64,000 nt of DNA. It comes from Photobacterium marinum (GTDB lineage Bacteria; Pseudomonadota; Gammaproteobacteria; Enterobacterales; Vibrionaceae). Made by a program: the position numbers and the translations under genes. Below, one piece after another: positions 35,517 to 44,250 of this stretch. Each line of letters begins with the position of its first letter. The stretch's first letter is position 1. The notes beneath the pieces are model-generated. The model searched no databases. It was not told the origin of the DNA and was given only the letters and a program-made list of their open reading frames with translations. The stretch covers positions 1-64,000 of the forward strand of contig NZ_AMZO01000015.1 of assembly GCF_000331515.1 (NCBI RefSeq), read 5' to 3'.

Positions 35517-35623
35517 TGCGGCAGGCTACTGATTTACGTTTTATATTGGGTACGTCTCTATATCACGCAAAGGATGATGCGTTGTTGGTTTGAAAAGAAA
35601 TCTATTCCTCGACTCAATAACCA

Positions 35624-35648
35624 GCCGGGCAGGACGCCCGGCTTTTTT
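35624..35648 (+). terminator. terminator of the porin-LpxD-MalK operon
   Basis: Stem GCCGGGC / GCCCGGC with loop AGGAC, followed by TTTTTT. It lies about 110 bases after the MalK-like stop. Confidence 0.88.
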
Positions 35649-36466
35649 AGTGCCGTCGCATAATGAGGAAACACGCTATGGGAGTACGCTAACTGTGTAT
35701 TGAATGCTCGTAGCTGGTTGCTTTGTTAGTTTGCCCATGGTTAGCACTTTGTTTTTCAGCAATAAGTTGCAAATGATTGGCTTTAGTTTTCCTGGATATT
35801 GTTTGTGCAAGCTGTCTGGTTCGCTTTTTCACGCGAGCTTTGTCGTTTGTCATTTTTGCTCTTGATTGTAACCTGAAAGGCGATATTGGCTATTTCGTCT
35901 GGTGTCTGGAGCTCCATAAGCTGAATAATTAACCAGTAGTTGATAGCAATTGAATAGCAATCTGTCCAAACCTGCTGTGTATACAATTGAATGAGGTATA
36001 GAAAACGCCTCGCGTATACTATCTTTGTTTTATGACAGAATTATTACAAGAGCCCAATAGAAGCAAAAAACATTCAAATTGATATTAGTTGCTGATTTTT
36101 AATGTTTTTTTGTTGGTGATGTTTATTTTATTTCTCTGTAATTAATCTGAAGCCTTGTGATTAAAGGTGAGCTTGGTAGTTTTAAATATTACTTATCATT
36201 AATTAATGGTGTTCTTTTTAAATTTAAATTCATTTGGATTCTAATTGTTTTTGTTAATATCGGTTTTCTATTTTAATATAATCATGGCTTATAGAAATGG
36301 TATTTAAAGACAGGGTTGAATTGTTTTTTTTTGATTATATTGTTAAGCGGTCATTGTATTTTATATTAATTGGGCGAGGTGATGAGTTTAATTAAATTAT
36401 AATATAATGGTTTTCTAATATAATGAATATTTGGTTCTTAATTAATAAACTTGTCATGTAAACTTA
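35649..36466. other. long AT-rich intergenic region
   Basis: About 820 bases with very high AT content from 36040 onward and no recognisable gene. The single open frame (35783-35986, minus) has no family character or good start. No operator-like palindrome was found. Such AT-rich gaps are often silenced by H-NS or are remnants of lost genes. Confidence 0.4.
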
Positions 36467-36979
36467 TTATGCAACTTCTGTCATTTGTTCTGTCAGGGCT
36501 TCATTTTCTGGCTGGTGATCATTTCTATTGCATGCTGTGCAGTTATCTTCAGATAAATGGACAATGGCATAACCAAGGCTCATATAGATACAGCGTTCGA
36601 TATCAGTTTGCTCTCCGCGGATGGCATCAAAAATGCTGCTAAGTCCCTGTAATGGTGAGATTATTGGTCCTATGTGTTTGACTGCTTTAACAAATTCTGT
36701 CTCATGATGAATCGCATAAACCCAAGATGTAAAGAATGCATCTGGTGAGGTGAAAATCAGCGGGCGTGTGATGATTTCCAAGAACATAGGCTTTAGTTCA
36801 GCAATCAAATCTGCTTTCAGTTTAAAGTGGGCATTGATACCTGAACGGGTGATTCCGACTTTTTTCGCAATTGTCCCAAAAGTTAAATTTTCAAAACCTT
36901 CATTCATCGCAATATCGAATGATATGTCGACAATTCTGCGTCGGGTTTCTGCAGCGACAGCTTGGCTTACTCTAGGCAT
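36467..36979 (-). CDS. TetR-family transcriptional regulator
   Basis: A 170-residue protein whose first 60 residues form the TetR helix-turn-helix (A-E-T-R-R-R-I-V-D-I-S-F-D-I-A-M-N-E-G, then F-G-T-I-A-K-K-V-G-I-T-R-S-G-I-N-A-H-F). The ligand domain is short (about 110 residues) and is followed by a polar tail with a T-A-C-N-R-N-D segment. The start M-P-R-V-S-Q is chosen at 36979 because the family begins there, but no clear ribosome site is visible and the frame extends 16 codons upstream. No gene is divergent within 500 bases, so the target is unknown. Confidence 0.75.
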   Translation of the reverse strand: MPRVSQAVAAETRRRIVDISFDIAMNEGFENLTFGTIAKKVGITRSGINAHFKLKADLIAELKPMFLEIITRPLIFTSPDAFFTSWVYAIHHETEFVKAVKHIGPIISPLQGLSSIFDAIRGEQTDIERCIYMSLGYAIVHLSEDNCTACNRNDHQPENEALTEQMTEVA

Positions 36980-37242
36980 TTTTATTATTGAATGATCTCT
37001 TAATAGTGGTCGCCATAATAGCAGCATTTAGTTATGGATCCAGTGACTTTGTCATTTAATCAGATCTGATCATACCTGTTGTCTGATTATTCGGTTTTAA
37101 TATTTGGATATTTAATGAATGGTATCCGATAAATTTAAAATAAAAGATGTCGCATTAATGTATCTTTTTAGGTTCAGCTTCTCCTTTTGTGACGTTGTCA
37201 CTCTGTAAGCTGTTATTTACACTTTAAAAGCTATATTTTTCA

Positions 37243-37340
37243 GTCATGTTTAACATGGCTGTGGTACTTCGCCTATCTGTGCGAGAAGAAGGCCTCTTCA
37301 ATGGTTGGTTAGCGATGGTAGGTTTAAAGAGGCCTTTTGT
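37243..37340 (+). ncRNA. candidate structured small RNA
   Basis: In a 520-base gene-free gap the plus strand shows a hairpin CAGTCATG-TTTAA-CATGGCTG (37241-37261, one wobble). A short CTTC/GAAG helix follows, then a long hairpin with a perfect 10-bp stem AAGGCCTCTT / AAGAGGCCTT whose 3' arm runs into TTTT. The layout (5' hairpin, linker, Rho-independent terminator, no ORF) is that of a ~100-nt sRNA. No known family was recognised, and the 27-base loop of the last hairpin is long for a terminator. Confidence 0.35.
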
Positions 37341-37481
37341 ACCAATAGCGGACGCTAGCTTCGCGTAATGTCGGTACTAACATCCCGAAGGAATGCAATA
37401 GAAAGTGTATTGAACTGGTTTAGAGTAAAAAACCTAATTGTTGTTTTTATAGACAGTTGATGTAGAGGATAAGAAAGTAAA

Positions 37482-37506
37482 AGCGCCAGTAGTAGCTACT
37501 AGCGCT
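37482..37506 (-). terminator. terminator of the ECF sigma/ChrR operon
   Basis: Stem AGCGCCAGTAG / CTACTAGCGCT (one mismatch) with loop TAG; the minus strand continues TTTTACTTTC. It lies 40 bases after the chrR stop. Confidence 0.8.
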
Positions 37507-37545
37507 GTTATCTGACCTTAACTTGGTTTATCGATACGAACTATT

Positions 37546-38232
37546 TCAACGAAAAAACAGCTGACTGAACGGGTTCAGTAAGGTTGCAAGCCCTGAAGTG
37601 AAATGTAGTGGTGCGTCAAGCAGTGTCAGGCACAGGCAATCCTGATTTTCCTCAGTCTTAGGTGAGTGCTTGTTTTCTCTTGTTTGCACAATGAAGTCCC
37701 CCGGGTAATAAGTCGCCTGTTCATCACAGAACTTGCCTGCCAGAACCAGGGTAATCTCCTGTCCTTGATGAGTGTGTTGAGGCAGCGAGCTGTTACTATC
37801 CATATAAATGAAGTTCATTTTGCTTTCACCGCCGGTCGTGACATGGGCACGTTTGATATTACCCGGTAGGTGGGTCCAGGGACCTATTTGGTCTTCGTGG
37901 CGTTGCAGCGCTCTGGGGAGCTTGAATGACTTGTTATTGATCGTCAATACAGCCTCCTGCTGCTCAGGCTGATAATCGACACCTTCATTTTGAGGAGCTT
38001 CTTTATGACGAAGAATTTGATCTAGCATGTTATTTAGTTCATCAGATAAGGGCTCTGAGGGAGAAAGTGCTAACTCCCTAGCTTGTGCTGTTTCAATATC
38101 AGTAACTTGTTGTCGGCAGTCTGCACAGAGTTCAATATGAGCACTCAGCATGATGCTTGAAGCAGGATCCAACTCACCTGCAACATGTTTTGCCAGAGTT
38201 TCCGCTGTCGGGTGAAATTGAATGCTAGTCAT
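37546..38232 (-). CDS. chrR: ChrR-type zinc anti-sigma factor with cupin domain
   Basis: A 228-residue protein with the two-domain ChrR layout. The N-terminal zinc anti-sigma domain has His32-x3-Cys36-x2-Cys39 plus an upstream His16. The C-terminal cupin domain (residues ~120-215) carries P-Q-H-T-H-Q-G-Q-E and a later H-S-P. In Rhodobacter, ChrR holds the ECF sigma factor RpoE inactive until singlet oxygen releases it. The gene overlaps the upstream sigma gene by 8 bases, so the two products are co-translated, as is usual for sigma/anti-sigma pairs. Confidence 0.87.
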   Translation of the reverse strand: MTSIQFHPTAETLAKHVAGELDPASSIMLSAHIELCADCRQQVTDIETAQARELALSPSEPLSDELNNMLDQILRHKEAPQNEGVDYQPEQQEAVLTINNKSFKLPRALQRHEDQIGPWTHLPGNIKRAHVTTGGESKMNFIYMDSNSSLPQHTHQGQEITLVLAGKFCDEQATYYPGDFIVQTRENKHSPKTEENQDCLCLTLLDAPLHFTSGLATLLNPFSQLFFR

Positions 38233-38842
38233 CGAGTGCCTCCTTCATTTTCTGTAGCGCAAGTCGAAGCCGACTTTTAACAGTGCCCAGCGGGACATCA
38301 AGGGCATCGGCCACATCCTGATGTGAAGCGCCCTGTAAACAAATCATACGAACAACTACCGCCTGAGTAGACGGCAGGGTATTAATTAAGTCATGAAGCT
38401 CTTTGCTGACAATAGAATGAAACTCTTTGGGAAGTTTGTCGGAATCGGTCTCTTCACACAGAACAGGCCAGAGGTCATCGCCCTGAACCCAGTCATTCTG
38501 ATGCTTTGTTTTCCTCAGGAGATCAAATTTTACATTCCTTGCAACAGAATAAATCCATGTCAAAGCAGCACCTTTAGATTCGTCATAAAGGCTGGCTTTC
38601 AACCAGATTTTTAACATGGTCTCCTGCACAATTTCCATTGCCATGGTTTCATCTCTGAGCTGTTTACGAGAGTAATTAAGCAGCTTGGGCGCAATCAGAA
38701 CAAAGAGCTTTTCGTAACTTTTCTTACAGCGATCATTAGCAATGTTATAAAGCAGTACTGCCAGGTCAGGTTTTGGCAAGGCTTCGTTGAGCATGGGCTT
38801 CTTTGCGTTTCCGGTGTTAAGGCATTGGTTTGTCTTAATCAT
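38225..38842 (-). CDS. ECF sigma factor, ChrR-associated (ECF11-like)
   Basis: A 205-residue ECF sigma factor. Region 2 is seen in R-D-E-T-M-A-M-E-I-V-Q-E-T-M-L-K-I-W and T-W-I-Y-S-V-A-R-N; region 4 in V-R-M-I-C-L-Q-G-A-S-H-Q-D-V-A-D, then P-L-G-T-V-K-S-R. Coupling to chrR places it in the singlet-oxygen-responsive group. It follows the LON-domain gene by 32 bases and is presumably in one transcript with it. The start is uncertain: an internal ATG at 38791 (M-L-N-E-A-L-P) is an alternative, and neither has a strong ribosome site. The promoter at 39631 has the T-G-A-T-C / C-G-T-A form expected for this group. Confidence 0.87.
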   Translation of the reverse strand: MIKTNQCLNTGNAKKPMLNEALPKPDLAVLLYNIANDRCKKSYEKLFVLIAPKLLNYSRKQLRDETMAMEIVQETMLKIWLKASLYDESKGAALTWIYSVARNVKFDLLRKTKHQNDWVQGDDLWPVLCEETDSDKLPKEFHSIVSKELHDLINTLPSTQAVVVRMICLQGASHQDVADALDVPLGTVKSRLRLALQKMKEALDD

Positions 38843-38874
38843 GGTTCTACTGCAAGCATGGGATCCATAATCAG

Positions 38875-39507
38875 TTAACGCAATAGTTGTGCTAGGCGAT
38901 CACTTTGATTAATGATTTTTTTCAAATATCTGAGACAAACATCCGGGGAAGAATGCCTGAGAAGCTTTTGTTTGGTCTTTAAAGGCAATGGCAACAGCTC
39001 CAGCCAGCGCCAGCATAACCAGCATGGGTTATCGAAATCGGCTTCGAATGCATTTGGGGGCGATGCTAAAGTTGAGGCTTTGTAATTGCTCTCATGATGG
39101 TGTTCAAGTAAGAGCGCTTTCAATTTTGCAGCCAGCAAATTTGTTGATGGCTCTATTTGTTCTGTCCTCCATAGAGGGAGAGGTTTTGCTTTGATGTGAT
39201 GGTGTTGTGGTGTGGTCGAACTGATTACCCCTAGACTATCAACAATGATATCAACCCGAATTTGGTCAGTTGATAGCCAGTCAATTTCGACAATTCGGGC
39301 ATAAGATACGATGTCACCCTGAGCAGCAGCCACTTTGCCATCACTATCTTGCATTAATAACCAGAGGCCACCAGTTTTAGTTGCATCGCGGATTGTGTTG
39401 ACAAAAATAAGCCCATCTCCCCTGATTTGCCATTGAATTCCGGGAAAGTAATGCTCAGTAGTTATCAAGAAGGGCAACAATACTGGTTGTAACTCGGGTA
39501 TATGCAC
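38875..39507 (-). CDS. LON substrate-binding domain protein
   Basis: A 210-residue protein resembling the N-terminal (PUA-like) domain of Lon, without ATPase or protease parts. The hallmarks are P-V-L-L-P-F at residue 8, a G-D-I-V-S-Y-A-R-I-V-E-I-D-W-L block (residues ~64-78, like the V-A-R-I-x-D strand of Lon) and a C-terminal helical part with C-W-L-C-W-R-W-L-E-L-L-P-L and L-L-R-H-S-S-P-D. Stand-alone LON-domain proteins are widespread and of unknown function. It is the first gene of the LON/sigma/chrR operon, so it may be a stress-response gene or a regulator-linked adaptor. Confidence 0.72.
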   Translation of the reverse strand: MHIPELQPVLLPFLITTEHYFPGIQWQIRGDGLIFVNTIRDATKTGGLWLLMQDSDGKVAAAQGDIVSYARIVEIDWLSTDQIRVDIIVDSLGVISSTTPQHHHIKAKPLPLWRTEQIEPSTNLLAAKLKALLLEHHHESNYKASTLASPPNAFEADFDNPCWLCWRWLELLPLPLKTKQKLLRHSSPDVCLRYLKKIINQSDRLAQLLR

Positions 39508-39630
39508 ACTTTTCTCCTATAGGTTGTTTCTTAAACATACGGACCAAATTAGAGATCAGATGACCCAACTTTAATTTTCAATCAAAAGGTTGTTTTACTG
39601 ACAACGCTGTAAATAAAATCTATACCGTGC

Positions 39631-39656
39631 TGATCGGTTCTACTTTTAGCGTCGTA
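39631..39656 (+). promoter_or_regulatory. candidate ECF-type promoter
   Basis: TGATCG, a 16-base spacer and CGTA stand 40 bases before the DUF4397 start codon. This resembles the -35 TGATCC and -10 CGTA elements associated with ChrR-controlled ECF sigma factors. The matching sigma gene is less than 1 kb away on the other strand. Confidence 0.5.
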
Positions 39657-39696
39657 ATTACCCTCAACTGATGATGAGAAGAAAGAGGGTGTTCAA

Positions 39697-41064
39697 ATGC
39701 AAATCAAATCGGTGGTATTAGCTTTAGGCTCTGCGATTTTTATAACAGGTTGCCCATTGTTAGAAGATGATGATTCACAAATCCGGGTTACACATGCCAG
39801 TAGTGATGCTCCTGAAGTTGCAGTGAAACTTAATGGTGGAATTGTTGAAGGTCTTGAAAAAGTTGATTATCAGGTTGGCAGTGGATTGATTGAACTTGAG
39901 TCAGGTGCGTATGACATTGCTGTTGATGCGCTGTTACCGGGAGATACCAGTTCGGAAGTGATTAGTACTAATCTCGATTTCTCGCCTGATATGCAATATG
40001 ACATTATCGCAGTAAATAGTGCCGCCAATATTGAAGCTGTCGTTCTTTCCCGTGAAGATATAGCCCCTGCTTCGGATGAAGTAAGGTTGGATGTCCTTCA
40101 TGCTCACCCTGGTGTTGGTGCCGTTGATATTTATCTGACAACAGCAGATGAACTGACTGATGAAGCACCTGCTGTCAGTGGACTGGCATTTAAAGTCGAT
40201 GCGACTGAACTGCCCGTTAGTATTCCATCTGGTAAGTATCGAATTCGAATCACACTCAACGGTGATGATGACAAAACAGTTGCTTTCGACAGTGGTGAAA
40301 TGGATTTGGTCGGTGGTAGTGATTTGATGATTACTGCGGTTCCGAATGTTGACGGCGGCGCTGTTTCACCAGTTAATCTGTTGGTGGCTGACGGCACTGA
40401 AGTTAATGTATTACGAAATAGTGAAGAACAGTCTGGTGTCCGTGTTGTTCACGCTGTTGATGATGCACCTGAAGTGGATGTGCTGGCTTCTGATGCAGCT
40501 GTTGATGGCCTTACAAATATTGCTTTTACCCAATTTCGTAGTCTCGATTTAGCTCCTGGAAGTTATGACTTAAGCGTTGCGGCGTCTTCTGACAATAGTC
40601 TGGTTGTGATTGATGCACCCGGAACTGAATTTGTCGCAGGTACTACCACTAGTATTTACGCGGTCGGTAAACTAAACGATATTGCAACATCTACTATCGA
40701 ACCTCTGATTATTCCCGAAGATCTTCGCTCCGTAGCGCTTTACGCCAAGCTGAGAGTGGTGCATGCCAGTGTGACGGCCGGTGATCTTGGACTAGTAGAT
40801 ATTCATGCTTCGGCAGACGGTGTTTATGATGAAACGACAGCTGTACTAAAAGGCGTTGATTTTAAAGATACCGCTACCTTGATTGTTTCGGCCGGCACCT
40901 ATTCTCTGGCTGTGATTCTTGCAAGTGACGATACTTTTATACCTGCTGTTGAAGCGGTGGCAACCGTTGAAGATGGCGGTGTATATTCTGCTGTTGCTAC
41001 AGATAACACCGGCGGTGGTTTCTTACTGACTTTAAACGAAGATAATACCGCGCCGACGCCATAA
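39697..41064 (+). CDS. DUF4397 lipoprotein with four tandem repeats
   Basis: A 455-residue lipoprotein: signal residues 1-18, lipobox I-T-G-C with Cys19. The mature part contains four related beta-rich repeats of about 100-115 residues, starting near 29, 130, 248 and 351 with R-V-T-H-A, L-D-V-L-H-A, R-V-V-H-A and R-V-V-H-A. Each has a G-x-Y-x-[IL] strand later (e.g. S-G-A-Y-D-I-A, P-G-S-Y-D-L-S). This is the DUF4397 pattern. It is acidic and probably surface- or periplasm-facing. The gene faces the LON/ECF/chrR operon and carries a candidate ECF promoter, so it may belong to the singlet-oxygen regulon. Its biochemical role is unknown. Confidence 0.82.
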   Translation: MQIKSVVLALGSAIFITGCPLLEDDDSQIRVTHASSDAPEVAVKLNGGIVEGLEKVDYQVGSGLIELESGAYDIAVDALLPGDTSSEVISTNLDFSPDMQYDIIAVNSAANIEAVVLSREDIAPASDEVRLDVLHAHPGVGAVDIYLTTADELTDEAPAVSGLAFKVDATELPVSIPSGKYRIRITLNGDDDKTVAFDSGEMDLVGGSDLMITAVPNVDGGAVSPVNLLVADGTEVNVLRNSEEQSGVRVVHAVDDAPEVDVLASDAAVDGLTNIAFTQFRSLDLAPGSYDLSVAASSDNSLVVIDAPGTEFVAGTTTSIYAVGKLNDIATSTIEPLIIPEDLRSVALYAKLRVVHASVTAGDLGLVDIHASADGVYDETTAVLKGVDFKDTATLIVSAGTYSLAVILASDDTFIPAVEAVATVEDGGVYSAVATDNTGGGFLLTLNEDNTAPTP

Positions 41065-41093
41065 TTATTTGATTATGTTATGAGCCAACCCTT

Positions 41094-41118
41094 GCCAGCC
41101 GTATGGCTGGCTTTTTTT
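41094..41118 (+). terminator. terminator of the DUF4397 gene
   Basis: Stem GCCAGCC-GTAT-GGCTGGC followed by TTTTTTT. Confidence 0.88.
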
Positions 41119-41204
41119 ATGTTTTTAACTTGTAACTGAGTAATTATTCAGTTACGTTTCGAACAATTATCATACAAAGTAAACGATTACCGGGCAGGGG
41201 GAAC

Positions 41205-42095
41205 ATGCACCAAGAGCGACGTGCCGACTTTATTCTGGTTTTAACCACCATGCTGGCTGCTGCTGGCTGGATTTTTTCAAAAGAAGCGATTCAGGGCCTG
41301 CCGCCATTTGGCTTTATTGGTCTGCGCTTTGTGTTGGCATCAATTTGCCTGTTGCCGTTTTGCTATCGTTATTTCAGGCAAGTAGACAGAACAGATGTCT
41401 TAAAGGCGATGGGGGTTGGTTCCCTGTTGGGATCGGCGCTTTTGCTGTGGATTTATGCGATTTCTGTCAGCGATACGCTTGGAGAAGGGGCGTTCATCAT
41501 GAGTTTGTCGATGCTGTTTGTACCTCTTGTTGCCTGGCCGTTGTTTAAGCAGTCGCCACCAAGATTATTCTGGCTGTCATTACCGATGGCAGTTGCTGGT
41601 TTGATGATGTTGTCACTGGGTGGTGCAAATGGCTGGCAGCAATCGCCAAGCCAAATATGGTTCCTTGGATCAGCTGTGATGCTAGCGCTGCATTTTAACT
41701 TCAACAGTAAGTACGCAAGGCGGATTCCGACGTTACTGCTCACTTGTATGCAGCTTTCTGTTATTGGTGTGATGGGGCTGGTGGCGTCGATGTTGACAGA
41801 AACCTGGCCAGAAACTGTGGGTTCGACAACCTGGGTATGGTTTTCTCTGAGTGTGCTTATTGCGACCAGTCTTCGCTATGTAATGCAAACGGCCGGACAG
41901 AAGCATAGCTCGCCAGCCAACGCGGCAATTATTATGATCCTGGAGCCAGTCTGGACAGTGGTTTTGAGCGTTATCTGGTATGCCGAGCAGATGCCGATGC
42001 ACAAGTTGAGCGGATGTATGATGATTCTGATGGCGCTGTTGATATACCGTGGTGGTCCTTTCCTGATACGACGCCTGGCTAAAGCTTATTCATGA
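41205..42095 (+). CDS. EamA/DMT-family transporter
   Basis: A 296-residue ten-helix EamA transporter in two repeats (about 8-135 and 148-285). Typical blocks are W-I-F-S-K-E-A-I-Q-G-L-P-P near residue 22 and F-I-G-L-R-F-V-L-A near residue 38. A conserved A-A-I-I-M-I-L-E-P-V-W block lies near residue 240. Substrate unknown. GGGGG lies 5 bases before the ATG. The promoter region carries AAAGTAAACGAT (41176-41187), identical to the left half of the TetR operator at 45335; with no second arm this may be chance. Confidence 0.82.
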   Translation: MHQERRADFILVLTTMLAAAGWIFSKEAIQGLPPFGFIGLRFVLASICLLPFCYRYFRQVDRTDVLKAMGVGSLLGSALLLWIYAISVSDTLGEGAFIMSLSMLFVPLVAWPLFKQSPPRLFWLSLPMAVAGLMMLSLGGANGWQQSPSQIWFLGSAVMLALHFNFNSKYARRIPTLLLTCMQLSVIGVMGLVASMLTETWPETVGSTTWVWFSLSVLIATSLRYVMQTAGQKHSSPANAAIIMILEPVWTVVLSVIWYAEQMPMHKLSGCMMILMALLIYRGGPFLIRRLAKAYS

Positions 42096-42124
42096 TCTCA
42101 ATCCGAGTGTTGGTATTCATGGGA

Positions 42125-42152
42125 ACTAAAGGCCAAGGTTTCGGCCTTTAGT
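42125..42152 (-). terminator. hairpin after the cyclodeaminase-like gene
   Basis: Perfect 10-bp stem ACTAAAGGCC / GGCCTTTAGT with an 8-base loop. The T-run is poor on both strands, so termination efficiency is uncertain. Confidence 0.55.
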
Positions 42153-42162
42153 GGGAGGATAA

Positions 42163-43095
42163 TCAAATCACCGCATTTGCAATAATAATGTCTTGTGATG
42201 CGATACCGGTAAAGTCGGCAACAGTAACCCGATTTTTCTGATAGCGGTTTGGGTTGTTCAGGTAAGTTCCGAATTCAATCGTTTTGCGTTTAATTTCAGG
42301 GTGATTCTTATCGTTGTATAAATACTGTAACTCACCCTGGGTCGAACACTGAATCAGGCTGTCTGCAAGAATAAACTCAGCATTTTTAATTACTGATTCG
42401 TCAAGCTCTTGTTTCTCCTTGGTATCACAACCAAAAGCATTGATATGAGCATTGGCTTTTAGCCACTCATACTTTATATAACCTGCTTTAGCAGGAGTAA
42501 CCGTCGTAATTACATCGCACTGTTTGCATAGTGACTCGACAGAGTCGCAGCGTGATATGGTGATATTATGTTCAGCAAGTTTATTTTGTAGTGTGTTGAT
42601 GTTGTCTTCACTGATGTCATATACAAAAATATGTTCAATTGATAACGCATTGCATGTATAAATTGCCTGGTAATATCCTTGAATACCACACCCGATAATA
42701 CCGAATGAAACTTCTGGTATGTTGCCTACTATTTCTTTTGCAAGCATACCTCCGGCAGCCGCTGTGCGGTGATCTGTTAGGATGCCTTCATCATTTAATA
42801 AATATTCCGGAAAGCCCGTTTCGCTATTAATAAGCATGATGCAACCGTACGAATTAGGTAGGCCAATCTTATAATTAGTATAGCTACCGGATGCAATTTT
42901 AATTGCGGCATAGTGTTGCTTTTTGCCGATACCATATTTGATATGAAGTTCACCATTAGGTAATGGCATATGACCGACAGGAGGAATTTCAAAATCATTA
43001 TTTGAATAGTCAATGTATGACTGTTTCATCATCTCCATGACATCGTTCATGCTTGGTAGTTTCGCTGTAATTTCGTTTTTGTTTAAGCTAATCAT
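42163..43095 (-). CDS. ornithine cyclodeaminase/mu-crystallin family protein
   Basis: A 310-residue NAD(P)-dependent enzyme family member. The Rossmann motif is seen in F-G-I-I-G-C-G-I-Q-G-Y (residues ~141-151); upstream are G-I-L-T-D-H-R-T-A-A-A-G-G (~110-122) and an N-terminal substrate lobe with K-I-A-S-G-S-Y. The family includes ornithine cyclodeaminase, alanine dehydrogenases, ketimine reductases and the ectoine-utilisation protein EutC. Its start overlaps the end of the dehydratase gene by 4 bases (ATGA), so the two act in one pathway. The pairing resembles EutB/EutC (ectoine or hydroxyectoine breakdown), but no other ectoine genes are near. Both genes look more AT-rich than their neighbours. 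Confidence 0.82.
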   Translation of the reverse strand: MISLNKNEITAKLPSMNDVMEMMKQSYIDYSNNDFEIPPVGHMPLPNGELHIKYGIGKKQHYAAIKIASGSYTNYKIGLPNSYGCIMLINSETGFPEYLLNDEGILTDHRTAAAGGMLAKEIVGNIPEVSFGIIGCGIQGYYQAIYTCNALSIEHIFVYDISEDNINTLQNKLAEHNITISRCDSVESLCKQCDVITTVTPAKAGYIKYEWLKANAHINAFGCDTKEKQELDESVIKNAEFILADSLIQCSTQGELQYLYNDKNHPEIKRKTIEFGTYLNNPNRYQKNRVTVADFTGIASQDIIIANAVI

Positions 43096-44078
43096 TTGGC
43101 CACCATCTGCATTGCTTTATCGAACATTTCATCTGTAACGTTGCCCCCACAGATGACGATGCAAACCTGCTTACCTTTAAATTGCACTCTACTTTTGATC
43201 AGGCTGGCGACAGATACACCGGCGGCACCTTCAATAATCATGTTATGACTGTCTTTGATAAGCTGCATCGCATCAGCAATTTCAGTTTCAGTGACAGTCA
43301 CTGTTTGATCAACAACTGCGGTACAGATTGGCAAGGTGATACTACCTGGCTCAATACCCCCGGCAGTGCCGTCGGAAAGCGTGTCTTGCTCAGGCACTTC
43401 AACAATTTGACCTTTTTCCATGCAGACTTTCATCGCAGGTGCATTTTCCGGGAAGGCTCCAATAAGCTGAAGCTCCGGATTGATAGACTTTGTTGTCAGG
43501 CCGATTCCGCTGATCAGACCGCCGCCACCGACACTGACGATAATGGTGTCTATATCGCTATTTTGAGTAAGAATCTCTTGTCCAATAGTGCCCTGGCCGG
43601 CAATGATATCTTCGTGATTATAAGGGCTGATATAAGTTTCACCGGTTTCTTTGGCTGTATTAAGAGCAACGTGCTCAGCGTAATCGGCACTGCCATCTAC
43701 CTTTACGATTTCTGCGCCAAATTTAGCAATTTTATTTTCTTTTTTATTACTGATTTTCTGGGGGACATAGATCTTAACCGGAATGTTTAATGCTTTTGCT
43801 GCTGCCGCAGTTCCGGCGCCATGGTTCCCTGAACTTGCGGTTAAAACACCGTTGTTCTTATCATTGTTATTTAAGTTCAACAGTGCGCTGGTAGCTCCCC
43901 TTATTTTAAAGCTTCCTGTGGTTTGTAGGTTTTCACATTTTAAATATACATCGCATTCGCACAATTCTGATAATACGTTTGAGTACATTAATGGCGTTTT
44001 ATTTACACCTTTTTTTGTATAAAAACCGTTTTTATTTAGTGTTAGTGATTTTTGTAATATTTGGCTGAATTTATTCAT
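43092..44078 (-). CDS. threonine/serine dehydratase-like PLP enzyme
   Basis: A 328-residue fold-type II PLP enzyme. PLP lysine in S-F-K-I-R-G-A near residue 58, phosphate-binding A-S-S-G-N-H-G-A near residue 82, the tetraglycine V-G-G-G-G-L-I-S-G near residue 187, and C-terminal I-C-G-G-N-V-T. There is no ACT domain, so it is a biodegradative-type threonine/serine dehydratase or a relative such as hydroxy-amino acid dehydratase or EutB. It is translationally coupled to the cyclodeaminase-like gene. GAGG lies 10 bases upstream of the ATG. A degradative pathway for an unusual amino acid is suggested, but its substrate is not shown. Confidence 0.83.
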   Translation of the reverse strand: MNKFSQILQKSLTLNKNGFYTKKGVNKTPLMYSNVLSELCECDVYLKCENLQTTGSFKIRGATSALLNLNNNDKNNGVLTASSGNHGAGTAAAAKALNIPVKIYVPQKISNKKENKIAKFGAEIVKVDGSADYAEHVALNTAKETGETYISPYNHEDIIAGQGTIGQEILTQNSDIDTIIVSVGGGGLISGIGLTTKSINPELQLIGAFPENAPAMKVCMEKGQIVEVPEQDTLSDGTAGGIEPGSITLPICTAVVDQTVTVTETEIADAMQLIKDSHNMIIEGAAGVSVASLIKSRVQFKGKQVCIVICGGNVTDEMFDKAMQMVAK

Positions 44079-44250
44079 CAGGTTTTGCCTCGTTAATTAT
44101 CCTGATGATTAAAATAAAAGAGTCGATAAATAAGTGCATTAACAATTGTTAAGATGAGGGGGGCTTTATTTTCTAAAAGATATGCACTTAAGTTAAAGAT
44201 GCTGTAAGGATGATGTTTTTTTATAAAGAGAGCCCAGAGAGGGGCTACAA

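Noticed and set aside
35783..35986. 67-codon minus-strand frame in the AT-rich gap
   Set aside because: No family character, low-complexity sequence and no ribosome site.
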